Of a stretch of DNA of 54,706 nt, positions 7,782 through 17,626 are shown piece after piece. Source of the stretch: JBPOFY01 sp049889815 (GTDB taxonomy: Bacteria > Verrucomicrobiota > Verrucomicrobiia > Opitutales > Coraliomargaritaceae); contig JBMHCR010000001.1 in NCBI GenBank assembly GCA_049889815.1, positions 1 to 54,706 of the forward strand, given 5' to 3'. The notes beneath the pieces are model-generated. The model saw nothing but the letters and a program-made list of their open reading frames with translations. It did not search any database and was not told the DNA's origin. A program made the position numbers and the translations under genes. Each line of letters opens with the position of its first letter. Position 1 is the first letter of the stretch.

Positions 7782-10277
7782 TTAAGATCCGGTCGCACCA
7801 GGAACTGGTTGGTCCTGTTCAAACTTCAATTCGGACTCGTCATCATTGACGCTCACTTGGATCAATTCACCTGGTTTGATATCACCACCGAGAATCGCTT
7901 CTGCTAGGTTATCCTCAAGGTGACGCTCAATCGCACGACGCAAGGGGCGCGCACCATACTTCTCGTCGTAACCCTTTTCGATAAGAAAGGCCTTAGCTTC
8001 TTCCGTGAACTCAAAAGTAAAGTCCTGCTCCTTAAGACGCGTCGCGACATTGCGAAGTTCCAGCTCTACGATCGCCTTCATGTCCTCACGAGCGAGCGAC
8101 TTGAAGATAACGAGATCATTTAGACGGTTCAAAAATTCCGGCTTAAAAACACGCTTGGTTTCATCGAGTATTTTTTCACGAATCTTTTCATACTCATTCT
8201 CCGCGTTGTTCTCGATACCGAATCCCATCGAGGTGTTACGCTGCAAAATCTCGGCGCCCACATTCGATGTCATGATAAGAATCGTGTTTCGAAAATCGAT
8301 CTTACGGCCCAAGCTATCAGTCAGGCGACCTTCCTCAAGAACCTGTAACAAGAGTTGAACAACATCCGGATGCGCCTTTTCAATTTCGTCAAAAAGAACC
8401 ACTGAGTATGGTTTACGGCGAACCGCTTCAGTCAATTGACCGCCCTCTTCGTAGCCTACATAGCCTGGAGGCGAACCGACAAGGCGAGACACTGCAAACT
8501 TCTCCATGTATTCGGACATATCGATCTGAATGATCGCGTCCTTGTCACCAAACATTTCTTCAGCAAGCACCTTGGCTAGCAGCGTTTTACCCACACCCGT
8601 AGGTCCGAGAAACATGAAAGAACCGATTGGACGCTTCGGATCCTTGAGATCAGCACGCGAACGGCGCAAGGCTTTAGAAATGACTTCCGTGGCGATGTTC
8701 TGTCCGATGACTTCGTTTTGGAGCTCTTGCTCGAGCTTGAGCAACTTCCTGCTCTCTTTCTGCTCCATGCGTGAGAGCGGAATACCAGTCCAATCCGCAA
8801 CGACCTGAAGCATCTCATCTTGATCCACAGTTAAGCGGTTTTCTTCGCGAGACTTTTTCCACGCTTCGATAACATCTTCCTGCTTTTTGCGAAGTTGCTT
8901 CTCTTCATCACGGTAGCGCGCAGCCTCTTCAAAGTGCTGTCCCGCAATCGCCTCTTCCTTCTTCAAGCAGACCTCTTCAATTGTTGCGGTCATCTCCTCA
9001 ATCTCTGGTGGACGCTTGAGTGATTCGATTCGTGAGCGCGCACCTGCTTCGTCGAGAATGTCAATCGCCTTATCCGGGAGGAAGCGCGCAGTTATGTAGC
9101 GTTCGGAAAGCTTAGCAGCTGCCACCAAGGCATCATCTGTGAAGATGACCTTATGATGATCCTCGTATTTTCCACGAATACCCTTCAGAATAAGAATCGT
9201 ATCCTCAATCGACGGCGCATCTACTTTGACCGATTGGAAGCGACGATCAAGTGCGCTGTCTTTTTCGATATACTTACGATATTCCGCAAGTGTGGTCGCA
9301 CCAATACACTGCAGCTCACCACGGCTCAGCGCCGGCTTAAAAATGTTGGATGCATCCATCGCACCCTCAGCAGCACCCGCACCCACGATCGTATGTAACT
9401 CATCGATAAAAATGATCACATTCTTCGCACGACGTATCTCATCCATGACTGCTTTGATACGCTCCTCAAACTGACCACGATACTTCGTACCAGCGACCAT
9501 CAGCGCGAGGTCGAGTGTGATCACTCGCTTATTTTCCAGAATTTCGGGAACCAGACCCGACGCAATCTCTTGTGCAAGGCCCTCAACAATCGCGGTCTTA
9601 CCCACACCCGCTTCGCCGATCAACACCGGGTTGTTCTTCGAACGGCGGCAGAGAATCTGCACGACGCGGCGAATCTCATGCTTGCGACCGATAACCGGAT
9701 CGAGTTCACCCGCTTTTGCCAGTTCTGTGAGATCGCGACCAAATGCTTTCAGTGCCGGTGTCTTGGAATCTTTCTTATCCTCCGGAGAATTTCCCTGCGA
9801 ACCCGCAGAGGCTTCTTCAGGCTCGCCCGAAAAGTTCGGATCCAATTCAGAAAGGATCTCATTGCGGCAGCGCTCGATATCGACGTCTAACGACTTGAGC
9901 ACTCGTGCTGCGACACCCTCTCCCTCTCGTAATAAGCCGAGAAGGATATGCTCGGTTCCCACATAGGAGTGGTTGAGCGCCTTCGCCTCCTTACCGGCAA
10001 GCGCCAGAACCTTCTTTACACGCGGTGTGTACGGAATGTTTCCCGAGGGCTTACTCTCTGGACCAGTGCCGACTTGCTTCTCAACCGCAGATCGAACGGT
10101 CTGCAAATCCAAGCCCATCTTCTGGAGCACATTGACCGCAACACCTTGCCCTAAATTGATCAGGCCGAGTAGGAGGTGCTCCGTGCCCACGTAGTTGTGA
10201 TGGAATCGGTCTGCCTCTTTCCGGGCAAGCGCCAACACCTGTTGAGCACGAGGGGTAAAATTATTCATCGGTTCCAT
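7782..10277 (-). CDS. clpC: ATP-dependent Clp protease ATPase subunit ClpC
   Basis: An 831-residue Hsp100 unfoldase. It has two N-terminal Clp repeats (residues 5-70 and 82-145), AAA1 with Walker A GEAGVGKTA (221-229) and Walker B IIFIDELH (to 294), and a middle region with a UVR-like motif (about 440-465). AAA2 has Walker A GPTGVGKT (558-565). The UVR-containing middle domain distinguishes ClpC from ClpA and ClpB. ClpC feeds substrates to ClpP; McsB-arginine-phosphorylated proteins are known ClpC substrates in Bacillus. It lies 23 bases after mcsB and is followed by a terminator. Translation could start at Met1 or Met4 (MNNFTPRAQQ). Confidence 0.98.
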   Translation of the reverse strand: MEPMNNFTPRAQQVLALARKEADRFHHNYVGTEHLLLGLINLGQGVAVNVLQKMGLDLQTVRSAVEKQVGTGPESKPSGNIPYTPRVKKVLALAGKEAKALNHSYVGTEHILLGLLREGEGVAARVLKSLDVDIERCRNEILSELDPNFSGEPEEASAGSQGNSPEDKKDSKTPALKAFGRDLTELAKAGELDPVIGRKHEIRRVVQILCRRSKNNPVLIGEAGVGKTAIVEGLAQEIASGLVPEILENKRVITLDLALMVAGTKYRGQFEERIKAVMDEIRRAKNVIIFIDELHTIVGAGAAEGAMDASNIFKPALSRGELQCIGATTLAEYRKYIEKDSALDRRFQSVKVDAPSIEDTILILKGIRGKYEDHHKVIFTDDALVAAAKLSERYITARFLPDKAIDILDEAGARSRIESLKRPPEIEEMTATIEEVCLKKEEAIAGQHFEEAARYRDEEKQLRKKQEDVIEAWKKSREENRLTVDQDEMLQVVADWTGIPLSRMEQKESRKLLKLEQELQNEVIGQNIATEVISKALRRSRADLKDPKRPIGSFMFLGPTGVGKTLLAKVLAEEMFGDKDAIIQIDMSEYMEKFAVSRLVGSPPGYVGYEEGGQLTEAVRRKPYSVVLFDEIEKAHPDVVQLLLQVLEEGRLTDSLGRKIDFRNTILIMTSNVGAEILQRNTSMGFGIENNAENEYEKIREKILDETKRVFKPEFLNRLNDLVIFKSLAREDMKAIVELELRNVATRLKEQDFTFEFTEEAKAFLIEKGYDEKYGARPLRRAIERHLEDNLAEAILGGDIKPGELIQVSVNDDESELKFEQDQPVPGATGS

Positions 10278-10300
10278 ATATTTTTCTTTCTAAACGTGTA

Positions 10301-11389
10301 CTAACTTAATTCGCCGATCTTGTCAAAATTGAGAGGCGGAAGATGCCGGAACTCTTCCCGCAATTTCTCCGCACGCGCGATGTCTCGGAATTCAGGCTCA
10401 ATGCCCTCATGGGCTGCGTATTGGATGTGTCCTGGTTGACACTCAATAAACAAACGGTCCACATCCGAACGATTCGCCTCGGGCAGCATGTTAAAATCGA
10501 CTGCAAGGCGCATCAACGAAAGCAGGTTCATCGCCTCATTGGATGACAAGAAATGCACGTTTTGCAGAACGCCAAAAGCCCGACCAATCTTATCGAGAAG
10601 CTTCGCTCGATTTTCCTCCAAATACTTGGATCGGGCATTCACCTCATGGTCGATCACTGTCTTCAACACATTGCCGAGGCGCGTAATGATTTCTGCCTCA
10701 CTTTCGCCCAATGTTTGCTGGTTCGAGATCTGAAAAACATGACCCGTCGCATCCGAGCCTTCCCCGAACAGTCCGCGCACTGTGATACCGAGTTGATTGA
10801 CCGCACGAATGACGCGCTCCATTTGTTCGGAAACCACCAAACCCGGCAAGTGCATCATCACCGAAGCGCGCAGGCCGGTGCCCAGATTCGTCGGGCAAGC
10901 AGTCAGAAATCCGAATTCAGCAGAGAAGGCGACATCGAGTTGTTTCTCAAGCTCCCCGTCAAACTCATCCATTTGCTTCCAGATCGAATTCAAGTTGAAG
11001 CCCGACTTCAAAAACTGAATACGCAAATGGTCCTCTTCGTTAATCATCACCGCACAGGTCTGATCCTTATTGATGATCACTCCAGAGCCCTCCTCGTTCT
11101 CACACAGCTCGCGACTGATCAGGTGACGCTCTACAAGCACCTGTTTTTCTAGGTCTGAAAGCTGCGCTACATCAAAAAACGCGCTATTTTTCATGTATTT
11201 TAGCATGGCCAGTTGTCTGGCACACTTGGACAAAACGTCCCTACGCTGTGCCGATGTGGCACGCTCTGGGAATGGAATCTCCGCCAAATTGCGGGCCAGA
11301 CGAACGCGAGTACTTAAGACGACGGGTGAGCCTTTTTTCGTGCTCTGGGTAAGCTCTGCGCGATCACTTTTGATGAGTGATTCGATCAT
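10301..11389 (-). CDS. mcsB: Protein arginine kinase McsB
   Basis: A 362-residue phosphagen-kinase-fold enzyme that phosphorylates arginines on proteins, marking them for ClpCP. The nucleotide-binding motif VVLSTRVRLARNL lies near residue 25, followed by the HLISRELCEN region, the INEEDHLRIQ substrate segment and CPTNLGTGLRASVM with the conserved cysteine. The length fits the family. Its start overlaps the end of mcsA by four bases (ATGA), indicating translational coupling, and clpC follows. The pairing with McsA, its activator in Bacillus and Staphylococcus, supports the assignment. Confidence 0.97.
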   Translation of the reverse strand: MIESLIKSDRAELTQSTKKGSPVVLSTRVRLARNLAEIPFPERATSAQRRDVLSKCARQLAMLKYMKNSAFFDVAQLSDLEKQVLVERHLISRELCENEEGSGVIINKDQTCAVMINEEDHLRIQFLKSGFNLNSIWKQMDEFDGELEKQLDVAFSAEFGFLTACPTNLGTGLRASVMMHLPGLVVSEQMERVIRAVNQLGITVRGLFGEGSDATGHVFQISNQQTLGESEAEIITRLGNVLKTVIDHEVNARSKYLEENRAKLLDKIGRAFGVLQNVHFLSSNEAMNLLSLMRLAVDFNMLPEANRSDVDRLFIECQPGHIQYAAHEGIEPEFRDIARAEKLREEFRHLPPLNFDKIGELS

Positions 11390-11898
11390 GCTTCCGTTAC
11401 CTCCATCTCAGCAAAGGCGGCTTCCATCGCTTTAATTTGATCACGATACTCTGCCGCTGCCTCGTAAGCCTCTTCTGCAACTGCACGCGCCAGCGCGTCT
11501 CTTAGCTCTTGTAACTGAGCCTGACTATTCTGGCGGGTCAATGCCACCTCTGGCACTTTGCCCTTATGTGTTAAACCCACGTGCATATCCTCGAGAGCGG
11601 GACGCAAAACATCCCCAAACACGTGGAAACAAGCGGAACAACCAAGCCTACCGGTACGACGGAAGTCTGCAGTCGTGAGGCCACAGGTGGAGCACTCTAA
11701 CTGGGAATCTCCCCCCTCTGTGGCGAGGTTGCTCTTGGAAATCAGGTCAGCAAGCGAGAACCCCTGAGGATCGGTCACGCCCTTCTTTTGTGCGCACTCC
11801 TCGCACAAGTCTACCTTATGAATCTTATTGTTCACGATCTGAGTCAGGTGAACGGTCGCTTCTTTGTTACAATGATTGCACTTCAGCATGTCTGCCAT
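11386..11898 (-). CDS. mcsA: McsA-like zinc-finger/UVR-motif activator
   Basis: A 170-residue protein. The N-terminus has CNHC plus CEEC (residues 7-10 and about 32-35), and a second pair CSTC plus CSAC follows, giving two likely zinc sites. The C-terminal third is a UVR-type helical hairpin (LRDALARAVAEEAYEAAAEY) like those of UvrB and UvrC. This is the McsA architecture; McsA binds and activates McsB. It is the first gene of the mcsA-mcsB-clpC operon. The repressor gene ctsR, which heads this operon in many Firmicutes, is not present here, so regulation must differ. Confidence 0.93.
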   Translation of the reverse strand: MADMLKCNHCNKEATVHLTQIVNNKIHKVDLCEECAQKKGVTDPQGFSLADLISKSNLATEGGDSQLECSTCGLTTADFRRTGRLGCSACFHVFGDVLRPALEDMHVGLTHKGKVPEVALTRQNSQAQLQELRDALARAVAEEAYEAAAEYRDQIKAMEAAFAEMEVTEA

Positions 11899-12173
11899 GA
11901 TTTAAATAAAAAGGTGTTGGAGAAAATCGCAAAGGAAAATCTTAACTTACGGCTATTACAAAACAACTTACCAGAATAGAGTTTGTATGATATAGCGACC
12001 GCGTGCCGCACAAATTGTGCCAATGCTCAAGCGACTGCGGGATACGGCCAAAAAGTTCGCACCCAAGTCGGCTGAATGAAAAATACCTCCCCCACAAGTG
12101 AAAGGACGCTTTCTCAGCTAGGCGAAAAGGGTGATCCTCCTCAACCGCACGTTCCTACCGAAACAGTGAACGC
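11899..12173. other. Intergenic region between ilvE and mcsA
   Basis: This stretch should hold the promoter for the minus-strand mcsA operon, since it lies immediately upstream of mcsA. I see no clear -35/-10 pair, no CtsR- or HrcA-type inverted repeat, and no gene I can support. Confidence 0.4.
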
Positions 12174-13040
12174 TCACAGCATCGTGCCCTCGGAGACCAC
12201 ACGACGGCGGAAGCTCTCGAGGAACTTTGCAGTGATTGGACCTGGCTTACCATTTCCAATCGGACGCGCATCTACTTCCACAATCGGAACAATTTCCGCG
12301 GCCGTCCCAGTGAGGAACAGTTCTTCAGCCACCCACACGTCGTAGCGTGTCATATTCGCTTCGCGCCAAGGAATGCCCAACTCCTCGGCAATCGCCAAAG
12401 CTGTGTCGCGCGTGATGCCCTTCAAGGCGCCCGCACTTGCGGATGGTGTAATCAACTCACCCTTGTGAATGATGAAAACGTTATCGCCCGTGCACTCGGC
12501 GACATAGCCCTGATCGTTGAGCATGATTGCCTCGTGGTAGCCCAGGTGCTGTGCCTCGATCTTCGCAAGAATATTATTCAGGTAATTGAGCGATTTCACC
12601 GTAGGTGGCAAGGCCGCCGGATTACAGCGGCGCGTGGGCACCGTAATGATCTTGAGGCCCTGCTCGTAGAACTCCTCCGGGTAGAGCTGAATCTTATCCG
12701 CGATGATGACGAGCTGCGGCTCGTCGCAGTTCTTGATGGAAAGACCCAAGTTTCCGACACCGCGTGTCACCACCAGACGGATATAGCCATCTTTCAAGTC
12801 ATTCGCACGGCAAGTCTCACAAACTGCATCGGATATCTGCTGACGCGTCCACGGCAGTTGCAGCATGATCGCCTTCGCCGAATACTCCAAACGCTCCAAA
12901 TGCTCTTCCAACTTAAAGACGCAGCCATTGTAGAGGCGGATTCCCTCAAAGATTCCGTCGCCATACAATAAACCATGGTCGAAAACAGAGACCTTCGCCT
13001 CCGCCTGATCGACCAACCCATCATTCATGTAAATTTTCAT
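12174..13040 (-). CDS. ilvE: Branched-chain amino acid aminotransferase (class IV)
   Basis: A 288-residue fold-type IV PLP aminotransferase. The N-terminus reads YMNDGLV...VSVFDHGLLYGDGIFEGIR, and TVKSLNYLNNILAK carries the PLP lysine. The C-terminal LFLTGTAAEIVPI stretch holds the cofactor-phosphate and substrate-carboxylate loop. These features and the length fit short IlvE enzymes that interconvert leucine, isoleucine and valine with their 2-oxo acids. D-amino acid transaminases and aminodeoxychorismate lyases share the fold, but the EGIR and NYLNN context favours IlvE. The gene stands alone, 275 bases from mcsA. Confidence 0.92.
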   Translation of the reverse strand: MKIYMNDGLVDQAEAKVSVFDHGLLYGDGIFEGIRLYNGCVFKLEEHLERLEYSAKAIMLQLPWTRQQISDAVCETCRANDLKDGYIRLVVTRGVGNLGLSIKNCDEPQLVIIADKIQLYPEEFYEQGLKIITVPTRRCNPAALPPTVKSLNYLNNILAKIEAQHLGYHEAIMLNDQGYVAECTGDNVFIIHKGELITPSASAGALKGITRDTALAIAEELGIPWREANMTRYDVWVAEELFLTGTAAEIVPIVEVDARPIGNGKPGPITAKFLESFRRRVVSEGTML

Positions 13041-13107
13041 AAAGTGCGTGGATGATGATCGCGGATTTGCTTTTGTCTAGTCTGCATAAAAGATTCCGTA
13101 ACGAGAT

Positions 13108-13142
13108 GTGGCGACACCGAAGCACAGCATCGGCGTCGCCAC
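13108..13142 (-). terminator. Strong hairpin downstream of a lipoprotein gene
   Basis: GTGGCGACACCGA pairs with TCGGCGTCGCCAC (one mismatch) around a nine-base loop. It lies 34 bases beyond the stop codon of the minus-strand lipoprotein gene. No long T run follows directly, so this may be a terminator or only an mRNA-stabilising hairpin. Confidence 0.5.
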
Positions 13143-13175
13143 TATCGACTGGTTCACTTTAGAAAGTTTAACAAA

Positions 13176-13517
13176 TTACTTACAGCCCTTGGCATCCATT
13201 GCCTTTCTGACTGCTTCTCTTTCTCCTCGAACGTTCGCAAGCTCTGATGCTTCAACACCGTCTCCTTGTCCAACTCCGTACCAGAACGCTTGAACCTTAC
13301 TGCTTTTGATTCTCTGTTCTTGAGCTGCAACAAGTTGATTTTCTCTTCGTGCTAAAGAAGCCATTTCAGCTGCTAATTGCTCACAGGTGTAATCCTGGTA
13401 ATTCAATCCAGATGTGTAGGCACCCGTGATTTGTGAAGTAGGCGTGGGCATGTTCATGCAGCCTGATGCAAATGCGAGTGCACAGAGTGCTATGGATAGT
13501 GGTGTTATTATTTTCAT
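13176..13517 (-). CDS. Small putative lipoprotein
   Basis: A 113-residue protein with a signal peptide (MKIITPLSIALCALAFASGC) ending in a lipobox whose Cys20 would be lipidated. The mature part has the pattern YTCEQLAAEMASLARRENQL, then a glycine-containing patch and a terminal GC. This resembles a widespread family of small bacterial lipoproteins with a Y-x-C-x-Q-L helix and a C-terminal cysteine. Its role is unknown; an envelope location is the safe inference. It lies 62 bases upstream of nothing on its own strand but downstream of acs, so read-through from acs is possible. Confidence 0.8.
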   Translation of the reverse strand: MKIITPLSIALCALAFASGCMNMPTPTSQITGAYTSGLNYQDYTCEQLAAEMASLARRENQLVAAQEQRIKSSKVQAFWYGVGQGDGVEASELANVRGEREAVRKAMDAKGCK

Positions 13518-13579
13518 TATATTTTTCTTTTGTTATTTGTTGAGGGAATTGTTTTTCAGCGAACAAATACACAGAGGCA

Positions 13580-15547
13580 TTAGCTACCCCCCTTATATTG
13601 CGCCTGTAGCTGTTCGACCACACTCGGGTCGGCGAGCGTGGTGGTATTACCCAGTTCTTTGCCTTGCGCGATGTCTCGCAAGAGGCGACGCATGATCTTT
13701 CCGGAACGCGTCTTAGGCAGATCGGAGGAAAAAAGGATACGCTCCGGGCGGGCGAACTTACCGATACTCTTGTCGATCATGGCAACCAGCTCTTTACGTA
13801 GATTGTCGTCATAGTCACGACCTTGTATCACCGTGACAAAGGCGATGAGCCCCTGCCCTTTGATCTCATGGGGCACACCGACTACGGCGGATTCGGCGAC
13901 ATCCTTGTGCTCGACAAAAACACTCTCCAGCTCGGCAGTGCCGATGCGGTGACCGGAGACATTCACTACATCATCGACGCGGCCGAGGATCCAAATGTAG
14001 CCATCTTCATCGCGACGCGCGCCGTCACCCGGGAAATAGTACTTCCCATCCCATTTACACCAATAAGTATCCTTAAAACGCTGCGGATCGCCGTAGATGC
14101 CGCGCAAAATACCCGGCCACGGTTTTTTAATCGCGAGTATGCCAGCGTCGACCTCCTTTGAATCGTCGGTCAAAATCAACGGCTCGATTCCGAAAAACGG
14201 CAAAGTCGCGCAGCCTGGTTTGGTGGGCACCGCACCTGGCATTGGTGTGAGCATGTGACCGCCGGTTTCCGTTTGCCACCAGGTATCAACAATCGGGCAA
14301 CGTTCGCCACCGATCTTACTATGATACCACATCCAAGCTTCTGGATTGATCGGTTCGCCGACGGTGCCCAGCAAACGAAGCGATGACAAATCACGTCCAT
14401 CCACCCACTGGTCGCCCCACTTCATGAAGGCACGGATCGCCGTCGGCGCAGTATAGAAAATAGATACTTTGTATTTTTCGACGATCTCCCAAAAACGCCC
14501 TTCATCGGGATGGTTTGGCGCGCCCTCATACATGACCTGAGTGACACCGTTTTGTAAGATACCATAAACGATGTAGGTGTGACCGGTGATCCAACCGACA
14601 TCGGCAGTGCACCAATAAATATCGTCTTGCTTGAGATCGAAGACATACTTCGAGGTCAAATAGCTGTAAACCTGATAGCCCGCAGTCGTGTGCATGATGC
14701 CCTTTGGCTTTCCGGTCGTGCCACTGGTGTAGAGCAAGAAAAGCAGATCTTCCGCCTCCATCTCCTCGGCAGGACACTCGTCGCTTACCTTGGCAACCAG
14801 GTCGTGATACCAAGAATCGCGCCCCCCCTGCATCGGGCAATCAATCGGATGCTCGTCGCCACGCTTGACCACGATCACATCCTTCACGCATTCACAATTC
14901 GCGACGCCTTCATCGACGATTTTCTTGAGCTCTAAAATCTTGCCACGACGATAGCCACCGTCGCCGGTAATCACCATGCAGGTCTCACTATCCAAAACAC
15001 GATCGCGAATCGAGTCTGCGGAAAAGCCGGCGAAAATCACCGAGTGCACCGCACCGATGCGCGCACAGGCAAGCACCGCAATCGCGAGCTCGGGAATCAT
15101 CGGCAGGTATATCGCAACACGGTCGCCCTTCTCTAAACCACGCGCCTTGAGTACATTTGCAAAGCGCGAGACTTCCAACAATAATTGCGCGTAGGTGATG
15201 TCCTTACTATCCCCGGGCTCACCTTCCCAGTGGATCGCTACCTTGTTGCCACGACCCTCCGCAACATGGCGGTCAAGGCAGTTATACGAAAGGTTGGTGC
15301 GACTTCCATCGAACCACTTGAAAAACGGCGCCTCCGAACTGTCGAAAACGGTGTCCCATTTTTTAAACCAGTGAAGCTCCTGAGCAGCTTCGGCCCAAAA
15401 TGCTTCAGGGTCCTCAATACTCTTTTGGTAGAGCTCCTGGTAGGCATCCATTCCAGAAATGGCAGCTTTTTGCGAAAATTCGGCGGTGGGTGGAAATTTG
15501 CGATTTTCGTGAGAGACCGACTCCATCGACAAGGATTCGTTCGACAT
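13580..15547 (-). CDS. acs: Acetyl-CoA synthetase
   Basis: A 655-residue AMP-forming acetate-CoA ligase. The acetyl-CoA synthetase N-terminal domain (WFKKWDTVFD...FFKWFDG) is followed by the adenylate-forming motif YTSGTTGKPKGI. Acs-specific segments include TADVGWITGHTYIVYG and DTWWQTETGGHM. The hinge GRVDDVVNVSGHRIGTAE and the C-terminal PKTRSGKIMRR follow, the latter with the lysine that is reversibly acetylated in characterised Acs enzymes. It converts acetate, ATP and CoA to acetyl-CoA. The length matches the family. It is divergent from the DUF2264-like gene across 249 bases. Confidence 0.98.
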   Translation of the reverse strand: MSNESLSMESVSHENRKFPPTAEFSQKAAISGMDAYQELYQKSIEDPEAFWAEAAQELHWFKKWDTVFDSSEAPFFKWFDGSRTNLSYNCLDRHVAEGRGNKVAIHWEGEPGDSKDITYAQLLLEVSRFANVLKARGLEKGDRVAIYLPMIPELAIAVLACARIGAVHSVIFAGFSADSIRDRVLDSETCMVITGDGGYRRGKILELKKIVDEGVANCECVKDVIVVKRGDEHPIDCPMQGGRDSWYHDLVAKVSDECPAEEMEAEDLLFLLYTSGTTGKPKGIMHTTAGYQVYSYLTSKYVFDLKQDDIYWCTADVGWITGHTYIVYGILQNGVTQVMYEGAPNHPDEGRFWEIVEKYKVSIFYTAPTAIRAFMKWGDQWVDGRDLSSLRLLGTVGEPINPEAWMWYHSKIGGERCPIVDTWWQTETGGHMLTPMPGAVPTKPGCATLPFFGIEPLILTDDSKEVDAGILAIKKPWPGILRGIYGDPQRFKDTYWCKWDGKYYFPGDGARRDEDGYIWILGRVDDVVNVSGHRIGTAELESVFVEHKDVAESAVVGVPHEIKGQGLIAFVTVIQGRDYDDNLRKELVAMIDKSIGKFARPERILFSSDLPKTRSGKIMRRLLRDIAQGKELGNTTTLADPSVVEQLQAQYKGGS

Positions 15548-15796
15548 AGGTAAATTACGGGTAAGTAGTTGAGTAAAGGGTCCGCTCGAGCGGCGCTAAG
15601 GGTGCCTCTAGCCAAGCTGCAGTCGAGGGGAGGTCAACGACTTTTCAAGGAGAATCCCAAGGATGTTTTACCCGATTTTCACGCTACACGCAAAAGCCTT
15701 TGGCAATCTATATACTTACGCTCAAAAGCTGTTGACAAGGGTAAGGGCGGAACGCATCACAGACTGCTCGCCGCGTAAGAAGACGCCAACTAGCTA

Positions 15797-17572
15797 ATGG
15801 AAAATTTTGCAGATCAATGCCTCGACATGGCCCAGTCAATTCTGGGGCATAATTTAGAATCAATCAACGAGCAGGGCACCATCACACCAATCGCTGGTGA
15901 AGAAAGCCGCCTCGACGAACCCGGACACGCCGCACTTGCGATTGGCGAGTACTACCGCGCGACCAACGAATCCACTCTGGGTAATTTCGATCTGATCGAT
16001 CTCTCAGCTCGCTGCATCACTGCGCAGGCGTTCTCTGCCGAAGTTCACGAAAACGGACTCGCCTACGCTGCACTTGGACTTCTCTCCTTTGGACCTGCGA
16101 AAGATCGCAACCCCGTCTGGGAACGCTTGATGGACCCGACTCGCGAGCAACTCGACAAACTCCTCCTTGAGCGCAGCGACTACGACAACCACTACCAAGC
16201 CTTCAACATCGCAAAAGCGGTGACACGCTTCAGCCTCGGCCTTTCCAAAAAAGACGAAACCGGTCGCCTCATTGACCGTTTCCTTGAGCGTATCGACTCC
16301 AGCTCTTCGACCGGCTATTTTGACGACTCGACTGCCGACGAAGGTAAACTCAACGGCTCTTTCGACATCTACGGTGTGTTGAGCTTCGTTTTCATTCGTC
16401 AGGCATTGCAACTCCACGCGAATCTTCATCTGCGCGACCGAAAGCTTCCGAGCCTACGCACTTACTCTGAAAAATATTTAAAGCTGATCCCTGACCTTGC
16501 GCGTCAGGATGGTGTCGGTTTCGCGTTCGGCCGCTCCTTGGGCGCCTATGGGCAGATGCACTGCATCAGTCTCACGCTTCAGGCACTCCGTGATGGATGG
16601 GTGCCTGCAAATCAACGCGACCTTTACACAGATGCGGTGCGTCGTCTGTTCATGAATTTCTTCGTAACCTACCTCGACCAAGAGCACGGTTATCTTGTCA
16701 TCCGCGATAGTGAGCGCAACACGGTGCCCTACCATACCACTCGCATGGCGAACTTCGATGCGGCTCGCTACCTTTGCCAATGGGCACGTCTCGCACGAGC
16801 GACCGGTGGCAGCGCTGCACCATCCGCGCCGGTTCCACCACGCAAGGTAGCGCGCTACGTGAGCTTCGACAAAAGCAGCAAAAAAGAACAAGGTCTCTTT
16901 GTTTATCAAGATCCAGACTCCGGTCTAGCGCTGCAGCTTCCACTGATCGCTTCTAGCAAACTGGGCAAAGGCACATCCGACTATCTGGCATTCCCACACG
17001 CTCCGGGTATCTTCGACTGGCCTGTTGCAACGTATGCACCGATCATGATGCCCGAGCTCACCTTTGGCGATAAAGTCGTCGTGCCTTCGTTCTATGGTAA
17101 GAACTGCACAACGAGCATGGGGCTGCGCAACGCTCTCAATTTCAAATACGACCAACCGGAACTCATCACCAAGGACGAGCAAATCGTCCCAGGCCTCGGT
17201 AGCTGCAAAGTAACTTGGTCCTTCAAAGGCAAGCAAATCGGCTGCGAGTTCTGCTTCACCGTGAAGCAGCAAGTTCAACTCGACAAGATGCGCTACGTTC
17301 TCGCGATCGCAGCACCGCACAGTCAGTATCGCGTGGCGACTGCCTTCACTCTTGGCGAAGGTGGCCACGGAACTGAAGTCGTAAAGGATGATTTTCAAGC
17401 TGAGTGGAAAGAACTCGAAGTCGTATCGGAAGATCCGAACTACCGCACCTATTACGGCAACTTGCACTACCTGCAAATTCTTGAGCGCGATCACCCATTG
17501 AACATGCGCCCAGGTATGCAATACCGCCTCGCGCTTTCCTTCCAGCCGGACATCGCATTCGCCGACGAATAA
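15797..17572 (+). CDS. DUF2264-like (alpha/alpha)6-type protein
   Basis: A 591-residue protein without a signal peptide. The N-terminal half is helical, with ordered segments DYDNHYQAFNIAKAVTRFSLGL, GYFDDSTADEGKLNGSFDIY and GFAFGRSLGAYGQMHCI. These recall the DUF2264 family (W/N-rich helices, a DG-x-Y/F-D segment, then an FGRS motif), which has a glycoside-hydrolase-like toroid. The C-terminal half, from about residue 350, is beta-rich, as in many such enzymes. A cytoplasmic or unsaturated-sugar hydrolase role is possible but not shown. It lies 54 bases upstream of hisF, with an inverted repeat between. The family assignment is by pattern only. Confidence 0.6.
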   Translation: MENFADQCLDMAQSILGHNLESINEQGTITPIAGEESRLDEPGHAALAIGEYYRATNESTLGNFDLIDLSARCITAQAFSAEVHENGLAYAALGLLSFGPAKDRNPVWERLMDPTREQLDKLLLERSDYDNHYQAFNIAKAVTRFSLGLSKKDETGRLIDRFLERIDSSSSTGYFDDSTADEGKLNGSFDIYGVLSFVFIRQALQLHANLHLRDRKLPSLRTYSEKYLKLIPDLARQDGVGFAFGRSLGAYGQMHCISLTLQALRDGWVPANQRDLYTDAVRRLFMNFFVTYLDQEHGYLVIRDSERNTVPYHTTRMANFDAARYLCQWARLARATGGSAAPSAPVPPRKVARYVSFDKSSKKEQGLFVYQDPDSGLALQLPLIASSKLGKGTSDYLAFPHAPGIFDWPVATYAPIMMPELTFGDKVVVPSFYGKNCTTSMGLRNALNFKYDQPELITKDEQIVPGLGSCKVTWSFKGKQIGCEFCFTVKQQVQLDKMRYVLAIAAPHSQYRVATAFTLGEGGHGTEVVKDDFQAEWKELEVVSEDPNYRTYYGNLHYLQILERDHPLNMRPGMQYRLALSFQPDIAFADE

Positions 17573-17607
17573 TGAGTTAGTAATGGCTAAGTAAAAGTTA
17601 CTCATTA
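17570..17607. repeat. Inverted repeat between the DUF2264-like gene and hisF
   Basis: TAATGAGT and ACTCATTA flank 22 bases that contain further TAGTAATG/TAAGTAAAAG-like words. It starts over the stop codon of the upstream gene. It could be a weak terminator or a dispersed intergenic repeat. Confidence 0.4.
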
Positions 17608-17626
17608 CCGATTCTTCATTCCAACA

